Below, one piece after another: positions 9,158-18,168 of a stretch of 64,000 nucleotides of DNA (positions are counted from its first letter, which is position 1; each line of letters opens with the position of its first letter). The stretch covers positions 310,001 to 374,000 of the forward strand of contig NZ_CALYLN010000002.1 in NCBI RefSeq assembly GCF_944801835.1, read 5' to 3'. The translations under genes were made by a program, and so were the position numbers. The notes under the pieces were generated by a model. The model was not told the origin of the DNA. It saw only the letters and a program-made list of their open reading frames with translations, and searched no databases. Origin of the DNA: Bartonella sp. B1099 (lineage in GTDB: Bacteria > Pseudomonadota > Alphaproteobacteria > Rhizobiales > Rhizobiaceae).

Positions 9158-9590
9158 TCACTTTCTAAAATTCTCCTTGTAAGATTTGAGCTTTTCAACA
9201 TCTCCAATCAAAACAAGCGCAATAAGGTGACGCGCCACAAGATCAAGTTCACTGTCTGGGGAAAACGCTACATAATCATAAATGATTTGATTGACATTTT
9301 GCTGCTCAGCCCATTCAAGTATATCTGTACAAATCTTCTTCAGCTTGCCTTCATCCAATTCAGGACTCGAAACTGTATAAACTTCTTCGCTTCTTTGAGG
9401 GCTATATATTGAGGAATATTGCTAAAAAGAGATCGATAAGCCATGGAAAAGCCAAGTGTTGAAAGGGAAGCCTTAAATGCAACAATCGGCTCTTCTTCAT
9501 CACTTTGAAGGCTATACATTATATTGATGATACGGTCTTTACTTATAAAATAAGCATTGCGATTGTAGTTTTTATCCCGATAAACTGTCC
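9158..9590 (-). pseudogene. member 2 of the tandem family, frameshifted fragment
   Basis: An open frame on the minus strand from about 9590 reads KDRIINIMYSLQSDEEEP and STLGFSMAYRSLFSNIPQYI. A second frame (9358-9158) reads DEGKLKKICTDILEWAEQ and ARHLIALVLIGDVEKLKSY. They join by one shift near 9375. The last segment matches NHSLVAKALLGDIEALRSY of the upstream neighbour, which identifies it as the same family. The N-terminal LLKSLG segment is missing, and its upstream end abuts the stop of member 3. Confidence 0.5.
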
Positions 9591-10739
9591 AGCCCTTTTA
9601 ATTGCTCAGCAACTTTATTGAAAGTAATCAAAGCTTGTGGACCAAGATGCGCTTCAGCAGCTTCTCGTTCATGAAGGATTTTTAGATATTTTTCAGCAAA
9701 TTCAACAGCGTACTTAACAGACTTTTCTACGATATTGCTTTCCAAACGTTCAGAAATTGTACCTACCGCAATGGAATTTTGATAAGATATCAGCACATCA
9801 ATCTTTCCAGTCAATGCTATCCACTCAGAAATTTTGGTAAGCTCTTTCTCATGCAATGTCTTTACACAAATATCAATTCCTTTACCAAAACCGCTAAAAA
9901 TCCCCCCCAATCGTATTAAAAGACTTATAAATATTTGTAGGTGATATACACTCATATTCCTCTCTATAGTGAATATACTTGCAAGCTACAGAAATCTCTT
10001 CGTTAGAGATCTCAGCTTCAAGACGGACATTGTAATTGTCATAGAGATGTACAAAACCAAAATCAAATTGAATAAAACGATCTGGCAAAGAGAGCCACAT
10101 TTTTCCAGGTTCTGTAGAAAACCAACCTTGCTTTTTAAGAATACAACTTGCTGCGATAAGACTTATCGAGCGCTGTTTGGGCTTTTTACGCCTTAGAATA
10201 TCGTCTAACTCCCCATTCTTATAGGCCTCTGCAAATAAAATAAGGCGATCAGTCCACGTCATCATTTTACAATCAGAAAATTCTGGCACAAATAATTGGG
10301 GCGTAGGCTCATAACTCCTTAAAGCTTCTATGTCGCCAAGAAGAGCCTTTGCAACAAGAGAATGATTAGCGGCTTCTTCATGTAATTTTTGTTCAATATC
10401 TTGTACTTTTGCCCACGCAATTACCCTATTTAAAGCTTCCTCAATATGGTTTTCAGAAAGATCCTGTACCGTAATTCCGAAATCGCTTACTTCTGGATAA
10501 AGTACATATCCATACCGCGACTTTTTTCCCCTAGAATATTCACAAGCAAGACTATAAGAAGCAGTTGTAAGACTAGCTAATAACCAAAATTTCTCACCAT
10601 CCTTTTCATGTTTTACACCATAGCTCAAATCCACAATGCGATCGGGAAAATAATAATAGGCAAATATATCGCCTACTTCATCACGATAAGGCTCACAGCC
10701 AAGACTTTTTAATATTTATGCTGCATCTTTAGTTTGCAT
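9572..10739 (-). pseudogene. member 3 of the tandem family, double-length, with a stop and a frameshift
   Basis: Reading from the ATG at 10739, codon 8 is TAA (10716-10718). After it the frame continues ILKSLGCEPYRDEVGDIFAY into a 246-residue stretch ending at 9894. The protein then continues in another frame (GIFSGFGKGIDICVKTLHE) to 9572, joined across a seven-C run at about 9901-9907 on the plus strand. The protein has two copies of the family unit: DRIVDLSYGV...LACEY in the first half and DRFIQFDFGF...VACKY in the second. So it is an internal duplication, now broken twice. Function unknown. Confidence 0.55.
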
Positions 10740-10836
10740 AATGCTTCACTCTTCTCCAATCCCCGGATAACAGCTAACTGTGTAAGCAATTATTCTATTC
10801 CACTCTTTGTTTATTTGATTTTCACTCCAATTGTCT

Positions 10837-11100
10837 CTAAACTGCTTTCAGCAGCTCTGTATCTCCTTCAAATTTTTTCAAATCTTCCTGGTATTTATTA
10901 AGCTTTTCCTTATTTTCCTCTAAATACCGTTTCATAATTTTTCCAAAAGGTTTTGCATCTCCTGTTTGATATGCTATTTCAAAATCTTTTTGACATTCTG
11001 TTAATCAAGAATTACCAGTTTTTATATCAATAACTTTTAATACGCTTTTTTCCACATAAATAATATCAGGGCGATGTATTTTTTTTAAAGCAAAATTCAT
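10837..11100 (-). pseudogene. PD-(D/E)XK-like toxin-tail fragment B
   Basis: From the ATG at 11100 the minus strand reads RPDIIYVEKSVLKVIDIKTG, then an in-frame TGA at 11005-11007, then LTECQKDFEIAYQTGDAKPF and KYQEDLKKFEGDTELL before the stop at 10837. The D...(D/E)xK spacing (PDIIYV...IDIKTG) is that of PD-(D/E)XK nuclease folds, and the same layout recurs in fragment A just upstream (ADIVYI...GEVKTG). The two are clearly paralogous, also in the KYQED tail. By comparison with other haemagglutinin loci this would be a discarded C-terminal toxin module; that is inference. Confidence 0.5.
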
Positions 11101-11221
11101 AGATTATTCTCCACAATTCAAAGCTTATTCCTGTTAATACTAATTTTCTGCCATCGATGATAGCTGATCTCATACTCCCAACTTAACTTTCAAAGCCCTG
11201 TTATATTTTTAATTTTCCTCA

Positions 11222-11690
11222 TCACTCAATTTCCTTAAGTCCTGGATAACGAAAAAGCTTAAATTCGGTTTTCTCTAACTTATTACTTAATTGTTCTTTA
11301 ACCCAGTTTTGATTAGCTTTTCTCAATTGATCTTGATTTCCTTTAAAATTTTTAAAATCTTCTTGATATTTTTCTAAGAATTCTTTATTTTTTTTTAAGA
11401 AGTTTTATAAATTTTTCTTTTGTTGGTTCTGTATTTCCTTCTTCATGTGCCTCTTTTAAAATGTTTTGCAGTTCACTTAATTTAGAATTCTCTCCCGTTT
11501 TTACCTCACCAATTTTCATTTTACCATCCCTTATATAAACAATATCCGCACGAGATCTTATTGTCTCATTTCCATTTTTAGTTTTGGATACTACTTCTGT
11601 CACGCCCACCATTCAGCCTTTATAACATCAATAACTCTGTGATTTGTCATATTCTCTTCAGGGTATAGGGGGTGGAAATAAAGGTTATAG
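11222..11690 (-). pseudogene. PD-(D/E)XK-like toxin-tail fragment A
   Basis: The minus strand from about 11690 reads NLYFHPLYPEENMTNHRVI and DVIKAEWW. It then shifts frame into VTEVVSKTKNG and SRADIVYIRDGKMKIGEVKT (11612-11385), and shifts again at a run of nine A into EFLEKYQEDFKNFKGNQDQL and FRYPGLKEIE, ending at 11222. The ADIVYI...GEVKTG pair fits a PD-(D/E)XK nuclease core. In another frame the first segment reads LFPPPIP, like LFPPAIP in the haemagglutinin tail at about 400. That supports an origin as a haemagglutinin C-terminal cargo module. Three frames are needed, so it is dead as it stands. Confidence 0.5.
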
Positions 11691-12099
11691 GATTTTACAA
11701 CATGCCTCTCCAAAGAGCATGCTTTGCGGCGTATTTTTAATATTCTCGAGTTCTTACAATGCCTCAGATAAGCTATTTGAAAGCATCATAAACACAACAG
11801 CAGTTTTAGTTGCAATAGCTTAGAAGGGGTAAAATTCTTTCGACACACTTCAACTGCTTCTTTAAAAAAATATTGTTTACCTTCTGATCTATCGTCTATT
11901 TTTTTGATTCTTTTTTCTCTATTAAAGGAACACCTGTTGTCAAAATAATTAGAGACATAATAACAACCTCTTCAATACGTAAAGCACTTGCTTTTTAGAG
12001 TAGTATTTTAAGCTTACCAATGACAGGTCATCATGAAATATTCAAAAGAGTAAGAAATCCGAATTTTTTAAAGCTCTCTCATTTCAAACTTCTCCCATA

Positions 12100-12420
12100 T
12101 TAAATCAATCAAAACCATCCCTCTTGCACGTCACAAAGAAGATTGCCATGTGGATAAAAATTATACAAAAAAAGCACTAAAATACCTATAATGATCTAAA
12201 AAGCTAAGATTTATCGCAATATTGGCGGCTAACAAATGGGCAAAATGTACGATGTGCTAGCTTATTCTTTCATCGACGTAGAAGATGATGGTGCTTAATG
12301 AATTCAGCCATTATATCATTCACGAGCGCCGGCGTGAAATGGGGCTTTTGAGAGCTCTAAAGGCTATTTCTTTAAAACAAGCGCATAAATATATACAATA
12401 CAATAGCACTCTATTCTTTG
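12100..12420 (+). pseudogene. second decayed integrase N-terminal region
   Basis: This stretch aligns by eye with 5480-5770: shared blocks include AATCAATCAAAACCA, GTGTGGAT, GCTTATT, CACGAGCGCCGGCGTGAAAT and TTTCTTTAAAACAAGC. Translation in patches gives the ERRREMGL and ISLKQA parts of the arm-binding domain, but frames are broken repeatedly. It points toward the tRNA-Arg gene at 13112, the usual place for such an integrase. The catalytic half is not recognisable. Confidence 0.65.
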
Positions 12421-13111
12421 CACAATCTTTCTATTGAAGTATCTTATCTGTGCAAAACACACAGCCTCTTTTTATACAAGAAAGAACTCTAAAGTAGTAA
12501 CAGATTATAAGGTACAGCTTTCAAGACAAGAAGACACCCTTTATCCTTAAGGGGATGTTTCTAAACTCTCATCCATAAACAGATACCATTTTCATGCTTC
12601 AGTGTTTCATAAGACGTTTCTAAACGGAATCTATCATGCCTTGAAGACCAATCATCTTACCAAAAATCATACTGAAAAACCTAGTAATATTATTCATAAA
12701 AAAAATTAAAGTAGGCATTTTTGTGCAATTGTACCGGCATTAGTCGCAATGCTTAAACCTCATCTAAGAAATAGCACATTCATTTTCAGAAAAATGGAAA
12801 GAAGTACCTAAAAGAAAGTTTTGGCAATCTGTTTTCTAAAGCATGGAATGCGGCTTCATTAAAAAAATCAGCAATGGGTAAAAAATGACCAGCAATACGT
12901 GGTAAGCAAATACAGGAGCTACTATATCACAACTTAAAGTACTTTTGGCTGTCCATAAAACAGCATGTCATCACTTTATACTCAAACAACCAACAAAAAA
13001 GGCAATAGCATTAATAAAAAACATGAAAAAGGTTCAAGGTGTACAGAAAAATAAATTAAGAGAATTAAAGAGAAACTCCCGAACTTTTTTATCTATTAAT
13101 TTTCTTAAACA
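12421..13111. other. noncoding stretch before tRNA-Arg, probable decayed island end
   Basis: Nearly 700 bases with only short frames. By position it should have held the catalytic half of the second integrase, but no Arg-His-Arg-Tyr motifs are readable. The open frame covering 12945-13202 on the plus strand is the antisense reading of the tRNA (GDPDRIRTCDPRLRRPLLYP), a well-known false gene. Confidence 0.45.
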
Positions 13112-13188
<77 letters not shown>

Positions 13189-13234
13189 CAACACCCAACT
13201 GATTATTTTCTCAATTCAAAATAGCATCTTTAAC

Positions 13235-13540
13235 TCAATGTGTCCAAGATTGCTGCCGATCACTGCGAAAATTATCAGAATAAGAAACAGCACGCCGAAT
13301 CGACATATGTGTCTTTTCCACACGATAAGGGATAGCATTCTTGCGTGCAAAAGCAATCGCTTCTTCTTTTCTATTAAATCGGATTCTTACCTGACTATTC
13401 ATATCAGATGTTGCCGTGTACCCCATAAGAGGCTCCAGCATTTTTGCTTTTATCGGCTCATACTGCAGAATCCAAAAGCCTGTATTCCCCTTCCCTGACT
13501 GCATAGCTGTTTTAGCAGGACTATAAATACGTGCGATCAT
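13235..13540 (-). CDS. NADH dehydrogenase accessory subunit, NDUFS4-like (ETC complex I subunit)
   Basis: A protein of 101 residues from the ATG at 13540. That start has AAAGGG upstream and begins MIARIYSPAKTAMQSG, the usual start for this family; the longer frame to 13579 adds 13 unlikely residues. It has the conserved WILQYEP near residue 25, GYTATSDMNSQVRIRF in the middle and EEAIAFARKNAIPYRV toward the end. The family is the alphaproteobacterial counterpart of the mitochondrial 18-kDa complex I subunit and helps assemble the peripheral arm. It lies between two tRNA genes on the same strand. Confidence 0.9.
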   Translation of the reverse strand: MIARIYSPAKTAMQSGKGNTGFWILQYEPIKAKMLEPLMGYTATSDMNSQVRIRFNRKEEAIAFARKNAIPYRVEKTHMSIRRAVSYSDNFRSDRQQSWTH

Positions 13541-13619
13541 ACCTTTTCCCTTTAATTCTTGAATGATCGTTTTCACCACACGTACCCAACTGGGCCATTT
13601 TCATACACCTTATCAAATA

Positions 13620-13696
13620 TGGTCGGAGCGATAGGATTCGAACCTACGACCCCCTGATCCCAAATCAGGTGCGCTACCAGGCTGCGCTACGCTCCG
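13620..13696 (-). tRNA. tRNA-Pro (anticodon TGG)
   Basis: The minus strand gives a full cloverleaf: acceptor CGGAGCG with CGCTCCG, D arm GCGCAGCCTGGTAGCGC, anticodon arm CCTGA-TTTGGGA-TCAGG, T arm GTAGG-TTCGAAT-CCTAT, then A and an encoded CCA. Total 77 bases. Same strand as the upstream hdaA genes and the complex I subunit. Confidence 0.97.
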
Positions 13697-14131
13697 CCAT
13701 TTAATATTTATTTGATGCATATTTCCTAAAATTTTCACAACAGAAGTGCAAGAGAAAAACACACTTTTTTTCAATTTTGTTGCATTTCTTTACAACAAAG
13801 AACGTTTTTAAATTTTTTCCTCCCCCCCATAACATATTTATTGACGAAAATAGAAAATAGCATCCGCATCAAAATTCCATCGATATAAAAAATAATAAGC
13901 CTCTTTTTAGAAATATTTTCAAACACAAAAATATATAAGCTTGTAAAAGTGATGAAAAGAATACTCATCCAATAAAATCTCAAAGCCATTTCTGATACGC
14001 ATAAAAAAGTAAAAATAATATCTTTCACTTTTAACAGATATTAAGAAAGCAAAAAATTTAAATGACGTGTCCTTCCTTATATTCAAACAATAATAAAAGG
14101 AAATATCATGTGAAGTCATGATAAGAAGTGT
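13697..14131. other. AT-rich gap, doubtful minus-strand membrane frames
   Basis: Two overlapping minus-strand frames (14028-13771 and 14119-13919) encode hydrophobic, Phe/Ile-rich residues, but neither resembles a known family and no good ribosome binding site is seen. A seven-C run lies at about 13822-13828. I treat the stretch as intergenic. A small palindrome (ATCATG...CATGAT) near 14106-14121 could end hdaA transcription. Confidence 0.4.
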
Positions 14132-14821
14132 TTACGTTTTTTTTCTATTCAAAACCTCAGCAATCACAGCACGCGTTATTTTTCTTTTTCTTTGTAACGC
14201 CAACTGATCAACAGAATCAATAACATGATTCAATGAAAATAAAGAACGTTCACAACGGCTGATAAGATAATAAACTGTATCTGGATGTACAATAAGCTGT
14301 CTATCGGAAAAAAGCTTAAAGGCAACAGCTGTTAACAATGCATCATCAGGCTGATTAATTTCAACAAACATCACCGAATTAAGACGACTTTTTAGATCAT
14401 TTAACTTTAAATTCCAAGTAGAAGGGAGTGTTCGTGCTGTCATCAATAAAGTAGCTTGTCGTGCATCAACATTTGCTTGCTTAACACTGTTAATTAGATG
14501 AAAAAGTTCTGTTTCACTAATTTCACCAGCATCAATATCTTCTATTAAAAATGATCTGCCTAAAGAAGCCATAGCAACAGCTTGATCAATTTTATTGCAC
14601 TGAATCCTGAATGCATTTGCTTTTTGCTGCCATATACTCGAAAAGTGCGTTTTTCCAGATCCTTCTTTTCCAACCAAAACGGCAATAGGCACACTCCAAT
14701 TGGGCCAATGATCAATAAGCTGAAAAGCCATACGATTGCTATCCGTCACAACTAAATCATCAAATTGAAAAATCGCTTCGTAAGGAAAATTTAAAGATAA
14801 TTGCGTTTCTCGCCCATTCAT
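14132..14821 (-). CDS. hdaA: DnaA-related regulatory ATPase HdaA
   Basis: A 229-residue AAA+ protein of the DnaA/Hda type. Walker A is GKEGSGKTHF near residues 52-61 and Walker B is FLIEDID near 95, with an SRLNSVMFVEI stretch like sensor-1/box VII further on. The C-terminus ends in a short helical domain without the DnaA DNA-binding helix-turn-helix. In alphaproteobacteria HdaA works with the sliding clamp to stimulate ATP hydrolysis by DnaA and so limits initiation. A clamp-binding QLSLNF motif sits at residues 7-12, as expected for this family. The start overlaps the stop of the upstream permease gene by 4 bp, so the two are co-transcribed. Confidence 0.9.
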   Translation of the reverse strand: MNGRETQLSLNFPYEAIFQFDDLVVTDSNRMAFQLIDHWPNWSVPIAVLVGKEGSGKTHFSSIWQQKANAFRIQCNKIDQAVAMASLGRSFLIEDIDAGEISETELFHLINSVKQANVDARQATLLMTARTLPSTWNLKLNDLKSRLNSVMFVEINQPDDALLTAVAFKLFSDRQLIVHPDTVYYLISRCERSLFSLNHVIDSVDQLALQRKRKITRAVIAEVLNRKKT

Positions 14822-16029
14822 TTTAGTGGCTCCGACTTTCCGCTTCGCGAATACATCTGAGAACTAAGATAAGTATGAAGGGCAAAACGAACTAAAACGC
14901 CTACAGCCGCCGCTGCAGGAACAGCCACAAGCATACCAGTAAAACCAAAAAGTGAAGAAAAAGCAAAAAGCGAAAACATCAACCACACAGGATGTAATCC
15001 CACGGATGAACCAACAAGTTTTGGTTGAAGAATATAACCTTCAATAAATTGACCAATTAAAAAAAGTACCATCACAATGATGATTCCCCCCCAATTATTG
15101 GGATAAAACTGAACCCATGCAATCCCAACAGAAAGAACCAAACCACTCATTGTTCCAATATAAGGAATAAAACTAATAAGGCCAATAAACATACCAACCA
15201 AAAGACCAAAATTGAGTCCTGCAATTGTTAAACCAATCGCATAATAGCCTCCCAATATGAGGCAAACGGTTCCTTGTCCACGAACAAAGCCTGCGATAGC
15301 TCTATCCATTTCATGAAAAATACTTCGAACGGTTTCAAGATGATCACGTGGTATTAACGAATCAATTGCTGTCACCATACGTGGCCAATCTAATAACATA
15401 TAAAATGTCACCACAGGCGCCACAACAAATAAGCTAACAATATTAACAATAGACTTTCCTGATTTCAAAAGTGAATTCAAAAGAGATGTAATAAAATCAG
15501 AACCTTCTCCCAAAAGCCCTTTAATATTACTCCGTAATTCATTTGGATCACTTCCAAAATAGTGCCTTATCCAATCAAAATCATGTTCAACGAAAAAAGT
15601 TTGAATACGATTAATATAAACAGGTAAGCCATCACTCACAAATTGCTGTATTTGCGAACTAATAATAGGAATCAGGATAACTAAAGCAGCAACAAAGATA
15701 ATAACAATAAATAAGGTAATAAGGACAGTACCAAAAACACGGCGAATACCAAACTTTTCAAGGAGTTGAACAATGGGATTAAGAAAATAAGCCAACACAA
15801 TTCCTGCCACAAAAGGCAGCAAAATTGATCCAAAAACAAACATAAAAAAAATAAAAAAAATCAGCGTCCCCAGCCAAAAAAAGATTTGTCTTTTCATATT
15901 ATTTGGCAATGGTAATTGTGTATATGCTGGCGTATAAGTCTTATAACGGTCACGGGATGTACTCTCACTCCCTTTCTTTTTCATAAGTTTCCACGAAGAC
16001 TGCCCATGATTATCTGATATCTTGCTCAT
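14818..16029 (-). CDS. AI-2E family (PerM-like) permease
   Basis: 403 residues. After a hydrophilic N-terminus of about 45 residues come two to three membrane helices, a cytoplasmic segment around 120-180 (SDGLPVYINRIQTFFVEHD) and then a cluster of helices with GLISFIPYIGTMSGLVLSVG and FLIGQFIEGYILQPKLVG. These two blocks are the hallmark of the family. Some members export signals, ions or solutes; the substrate here is unknown. It is translationally coupled to hdaA, an arrangement common in Rhizobiales. It is divergent from purM, 159 bp away. Confidence 0.88.
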   Translation of the reverse strand: MSKISDNHGQSSWKLMKKKGSESTSRDRYKTYTPAYTQLPLPNNMKRQIFFWLGTLIFFIFFMFVFGSILLPFVAGIVLAYFLNPIVQLLEKFGIRRVFGTVLITLFIVIIFVAALVILIPIISSQIQQFVSDGLPVYINRIQTFFVEHDFDWIRHYFGSDPNELRSNIKGLLGEGSDFITSLLNSLLKSGKSIVNIVSLFVVAPVVTFYMLLDWPRMVTAIDSLIPRDHLETVRSIFHEMDRAIAGFVRGQGTVCLILGGYYAIGLTIAGLNFGLLVGMFIGLISFIPYIGTMSGLVLSVGIAWVQFYPNNWGGIIIVMVLFLIGQFIEGYILQPKLVGSSVGLHPVWLMFSLFAFSSLFGFTGMLVAVPAAAAVGVLVRFALHTYLSSQMYSRSGKSEPLK

Positions 16030-16188
16030 AAAATATCCTAAAAAAAATTCTTCACAAAAATTATAAACATCTTCAAAATAAGGTACAAGTAAAGTTGCTT
16101 ATTTTCTTATCAATATCTCTTGCAGAGAAAACTCTATCATGGCATTGCATAACATCAAAACCTGATTTTCCATTAAAGGAAGGCTCCA

Positions 16189-17280
16189 ATGAGCAATCAA
16201 GATCTTACAAAAAATAAATCCAAGACTGGTCTTACCTACGCAAAAGCCGGTGTAAACATCGATATGGGTAATGCTATGGTAGAAAAAATTAAACCCTTTA
16301 TACGCGCGACAAAACGAGCCGGAGCAGATGCAGAAATTGGCGGTTTTGGTGGCCTTTTTGATTTAAAAGCAGCCGGATTTGCAGATCCTATCTTAGTCGC
16401 AGCCAATGATGGTGTGGGAACAAAACTAAAAATTGCCATTGAAGTAGACTATCACCACACTGTAGGCATTGATCTGGTTGCTATGTGTGTCAATGATTTA
16501 CTTGTACAAGGAGCGGAACCTCTTTTCTTTCTGGATTATTTTGCAACTGGAAAACTTGACCCTGAACAAGGTGCTGCAATTGTTTCTGGCATTGCAGAAG
16601 GATGTAAACAAGCCGGCGCTGCTCTTATTGGGGGAGAAACTGCAGAAATGCCAGGAATCTATGCAGAAGGAGATTATGATCTAGCAGGTTTTGCGGTAGG
16701 CGCATGTGAACGCAGCGCGCTTCTCCCTTCAAAAGATCTAACAGAAGGCGATATTATCTTAGGTCTAAGCGCCTCTGGAATTCATTCCAACGGCTTTTCG
16801 CTTGTTCGACGAATCATTCAAGAAAGTCATCTCAAATGGAATGACCCTGCCCCTTTTTCCCCCAAAAACAGCCTTGGTACAGCACTCCTAACACCAACAC
16901 GCATTTACGTGAAATCGCTTCTTCCCATCATGCGAAAATACGAAGGAATTAAGGCTCTAGCGCATATTACAGGTGGAGGCTTTCCTGAAAATATTCCACG
17001 TGTCATTCCCTCTTCTCTTTGCGCTGAAATTAATCTTTCTAATATCAATGTTCCCTCCGTCTTTTCATGGATTGCCAAACAAGGTAAAATAGAAGAAACA
17101 GAAATGTTACGAACGTTCAATTGTGGTATTGGCATGATCATTATCGTCGCACAGCATGCGGCTGAAACAATTACGCAAGCTCTTGAAAAAAATGGAGAGA
17201 CTGTGACTCCCCTTGGTATTTTAATAAAACGCCAAGATCAAAATAAAGGAATACTTTATAAAGGGGGACTGTATTTATGA
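16189..17280 (+). CDS. purM: phosphoribosylformylglycinamidine cyclo-ligase (AIR synthetase)
   Basis: 363 residues. Converts FGAM to AIR with ATP, the fifth step of purine synthesis. Motifs in order: [13 protein letters not shown] at the start, [19 protein letters not shown], the GGETAEMPG loop, [16 protein letters not shown] and [12 protein letters not shown]. Length is normal. A GGAAGG-like ribosome binding site precedes the ATG. It overlaps purN by 4 bp (ATGA), so the two are coupled. Confidence 0.97.
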   Translation: MSNQDLTKNKSKTGLTYAKAGVNIDMGNAMVEKIKPFIRATKRAGADAEIGGFGGLFDLKAAGFADPILVAANDGVGTKLKIAIEVDYHHTVGIDLVAMCVNDLLVQGAEPLFFLDYFATGKLDPEQGAAIVSGIAEGCKQAGAALIGGETAEMPGIYAEGDYDLAGFAVGACERSALLPSKDLTEGDIILGLSASGIHSNGFSLVRRIIQESHLKWNDPAPFSPKNSLGTALLTPTRIYVKSLLPIMRKYEGIKALAHITGGGFPENIPRVIPSSLCAEINLSNINVPSVFSWIAKQGKIEETEMLRTFNCGIGMIIIVAQHAAETITQALEKNGETVTPLGILIKRQDQNKGILYKGGLYL

Positions 17281-17888
17281 AAAAACGAATCGTTGTTTTC
17301 ATTTCTGGTAATGGATCCAACATGGTCGCCCTTGCTCAAGCAAGTCAGCAAAAGGAATATCCTGCTGAAATCGCCGCTGTTATTTGCGATAATCCACGTG
17401 CAAACGGTATTGAAAAGGCACAAAATCACAACCTACCTATTCATATTGTTGATCGCAAAATTTACAAAACAAAAGAAGAGCATGAAGAAGATATTTTCAC
17501 GATTTTAGATCAATATAAACCGGATTTTATCTGCTTTGCGGGGTATATGCGCCTTATCTCATCGTGTTTCGTAAAACGTTATGAGGGACGAATTTTAAAC
17601 ATTCACCCTTCTCTTTTACCCTCATTTAAAGGCTTAAATACGCATGAAAGAGTTTTACAAGCAGGCGTGAAAATCACGGGGTGCACTGTTCATCTTGTTA
17701 CAGAAGACATGGATGCAGGCAAAATCCTTGCCCAAGCAGCCGTTCCAGTCTATCCTGATGATACCGCTGAGTGCTTAGCACAAAGAGTTCTTAAAGCAGA
17801 GCATAAACTCTATCCCGAAGCCCTAAAAGTATTTATTGAAGGAAAAAGCAGAATAGCCGATACGCAACAACAACTCTTATCCTTTTGA
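17277..17888 (+). CDS. purN: phosphoribosylglycinamide formyltransferase
   Basis: 203 residues. Transfers the formyl group from 10-formyl-THF to GAR, the third purine step. It shows the phosphate loop FISGNGSNM at the start, GYMRLIS near 85, and the catalytic Asn-His in [11 protein letters not shown] followed by [13 protein letters not shown] with the catalytic Asp. Coupled to purM by ATGA overlap. The 280 bases after it contain no gene and no convincing terminator before the convergent cckA. Confidence 0.97.
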   Translation: MKKRIVVFISGNGSNMVALAQASQQKEYPAEIAAVICDNPRANGIEKAQNHNLPIHIVDRKIYKTKEEHEEDIFTILDQYKPDFICFAGYMRLISSCFVKRYEGRILNIHPSLLPSFKGLNTHERVLQAGVKITGCTVHLVTEDMDAGKILAQAAVPVYPDDTAECLAQRVLKAEHKLYPEALKVFIEGKSRIADTQQQLLSF

Positions 17889-18168
17889 ATGTATCAGCAA
17901 TCTTATAGCATTTTTTAACGTTGTAGATACAGTTTATCTTTAGAATCTATGATTAAAAAAAACTCTAAAGTTGACAGGGTAAAGTCTATTTCTTTATAAA
18001 TTTTTGCGTAGAATATGCAATTATTTTGAATTTTAGTTAAATTTCCAAATCGTTCTTCTTCATTTCGTTTTCTAGACATTGCCACGAGCTCTATTGAATC
18101 AAAATACTCTCGTATTTCCCCTAAAAAATCTTAAAACACGCAATTTTTCTATCGCATCTATTTTTGTG

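Noticed and set aside
13771-14119. Minus-strand hydrophobic frames after hdaA
   Set aside because: Low-complexity AT-driven residues, overlapping frames and no ribosome binding site; kept only as a doubtful note.
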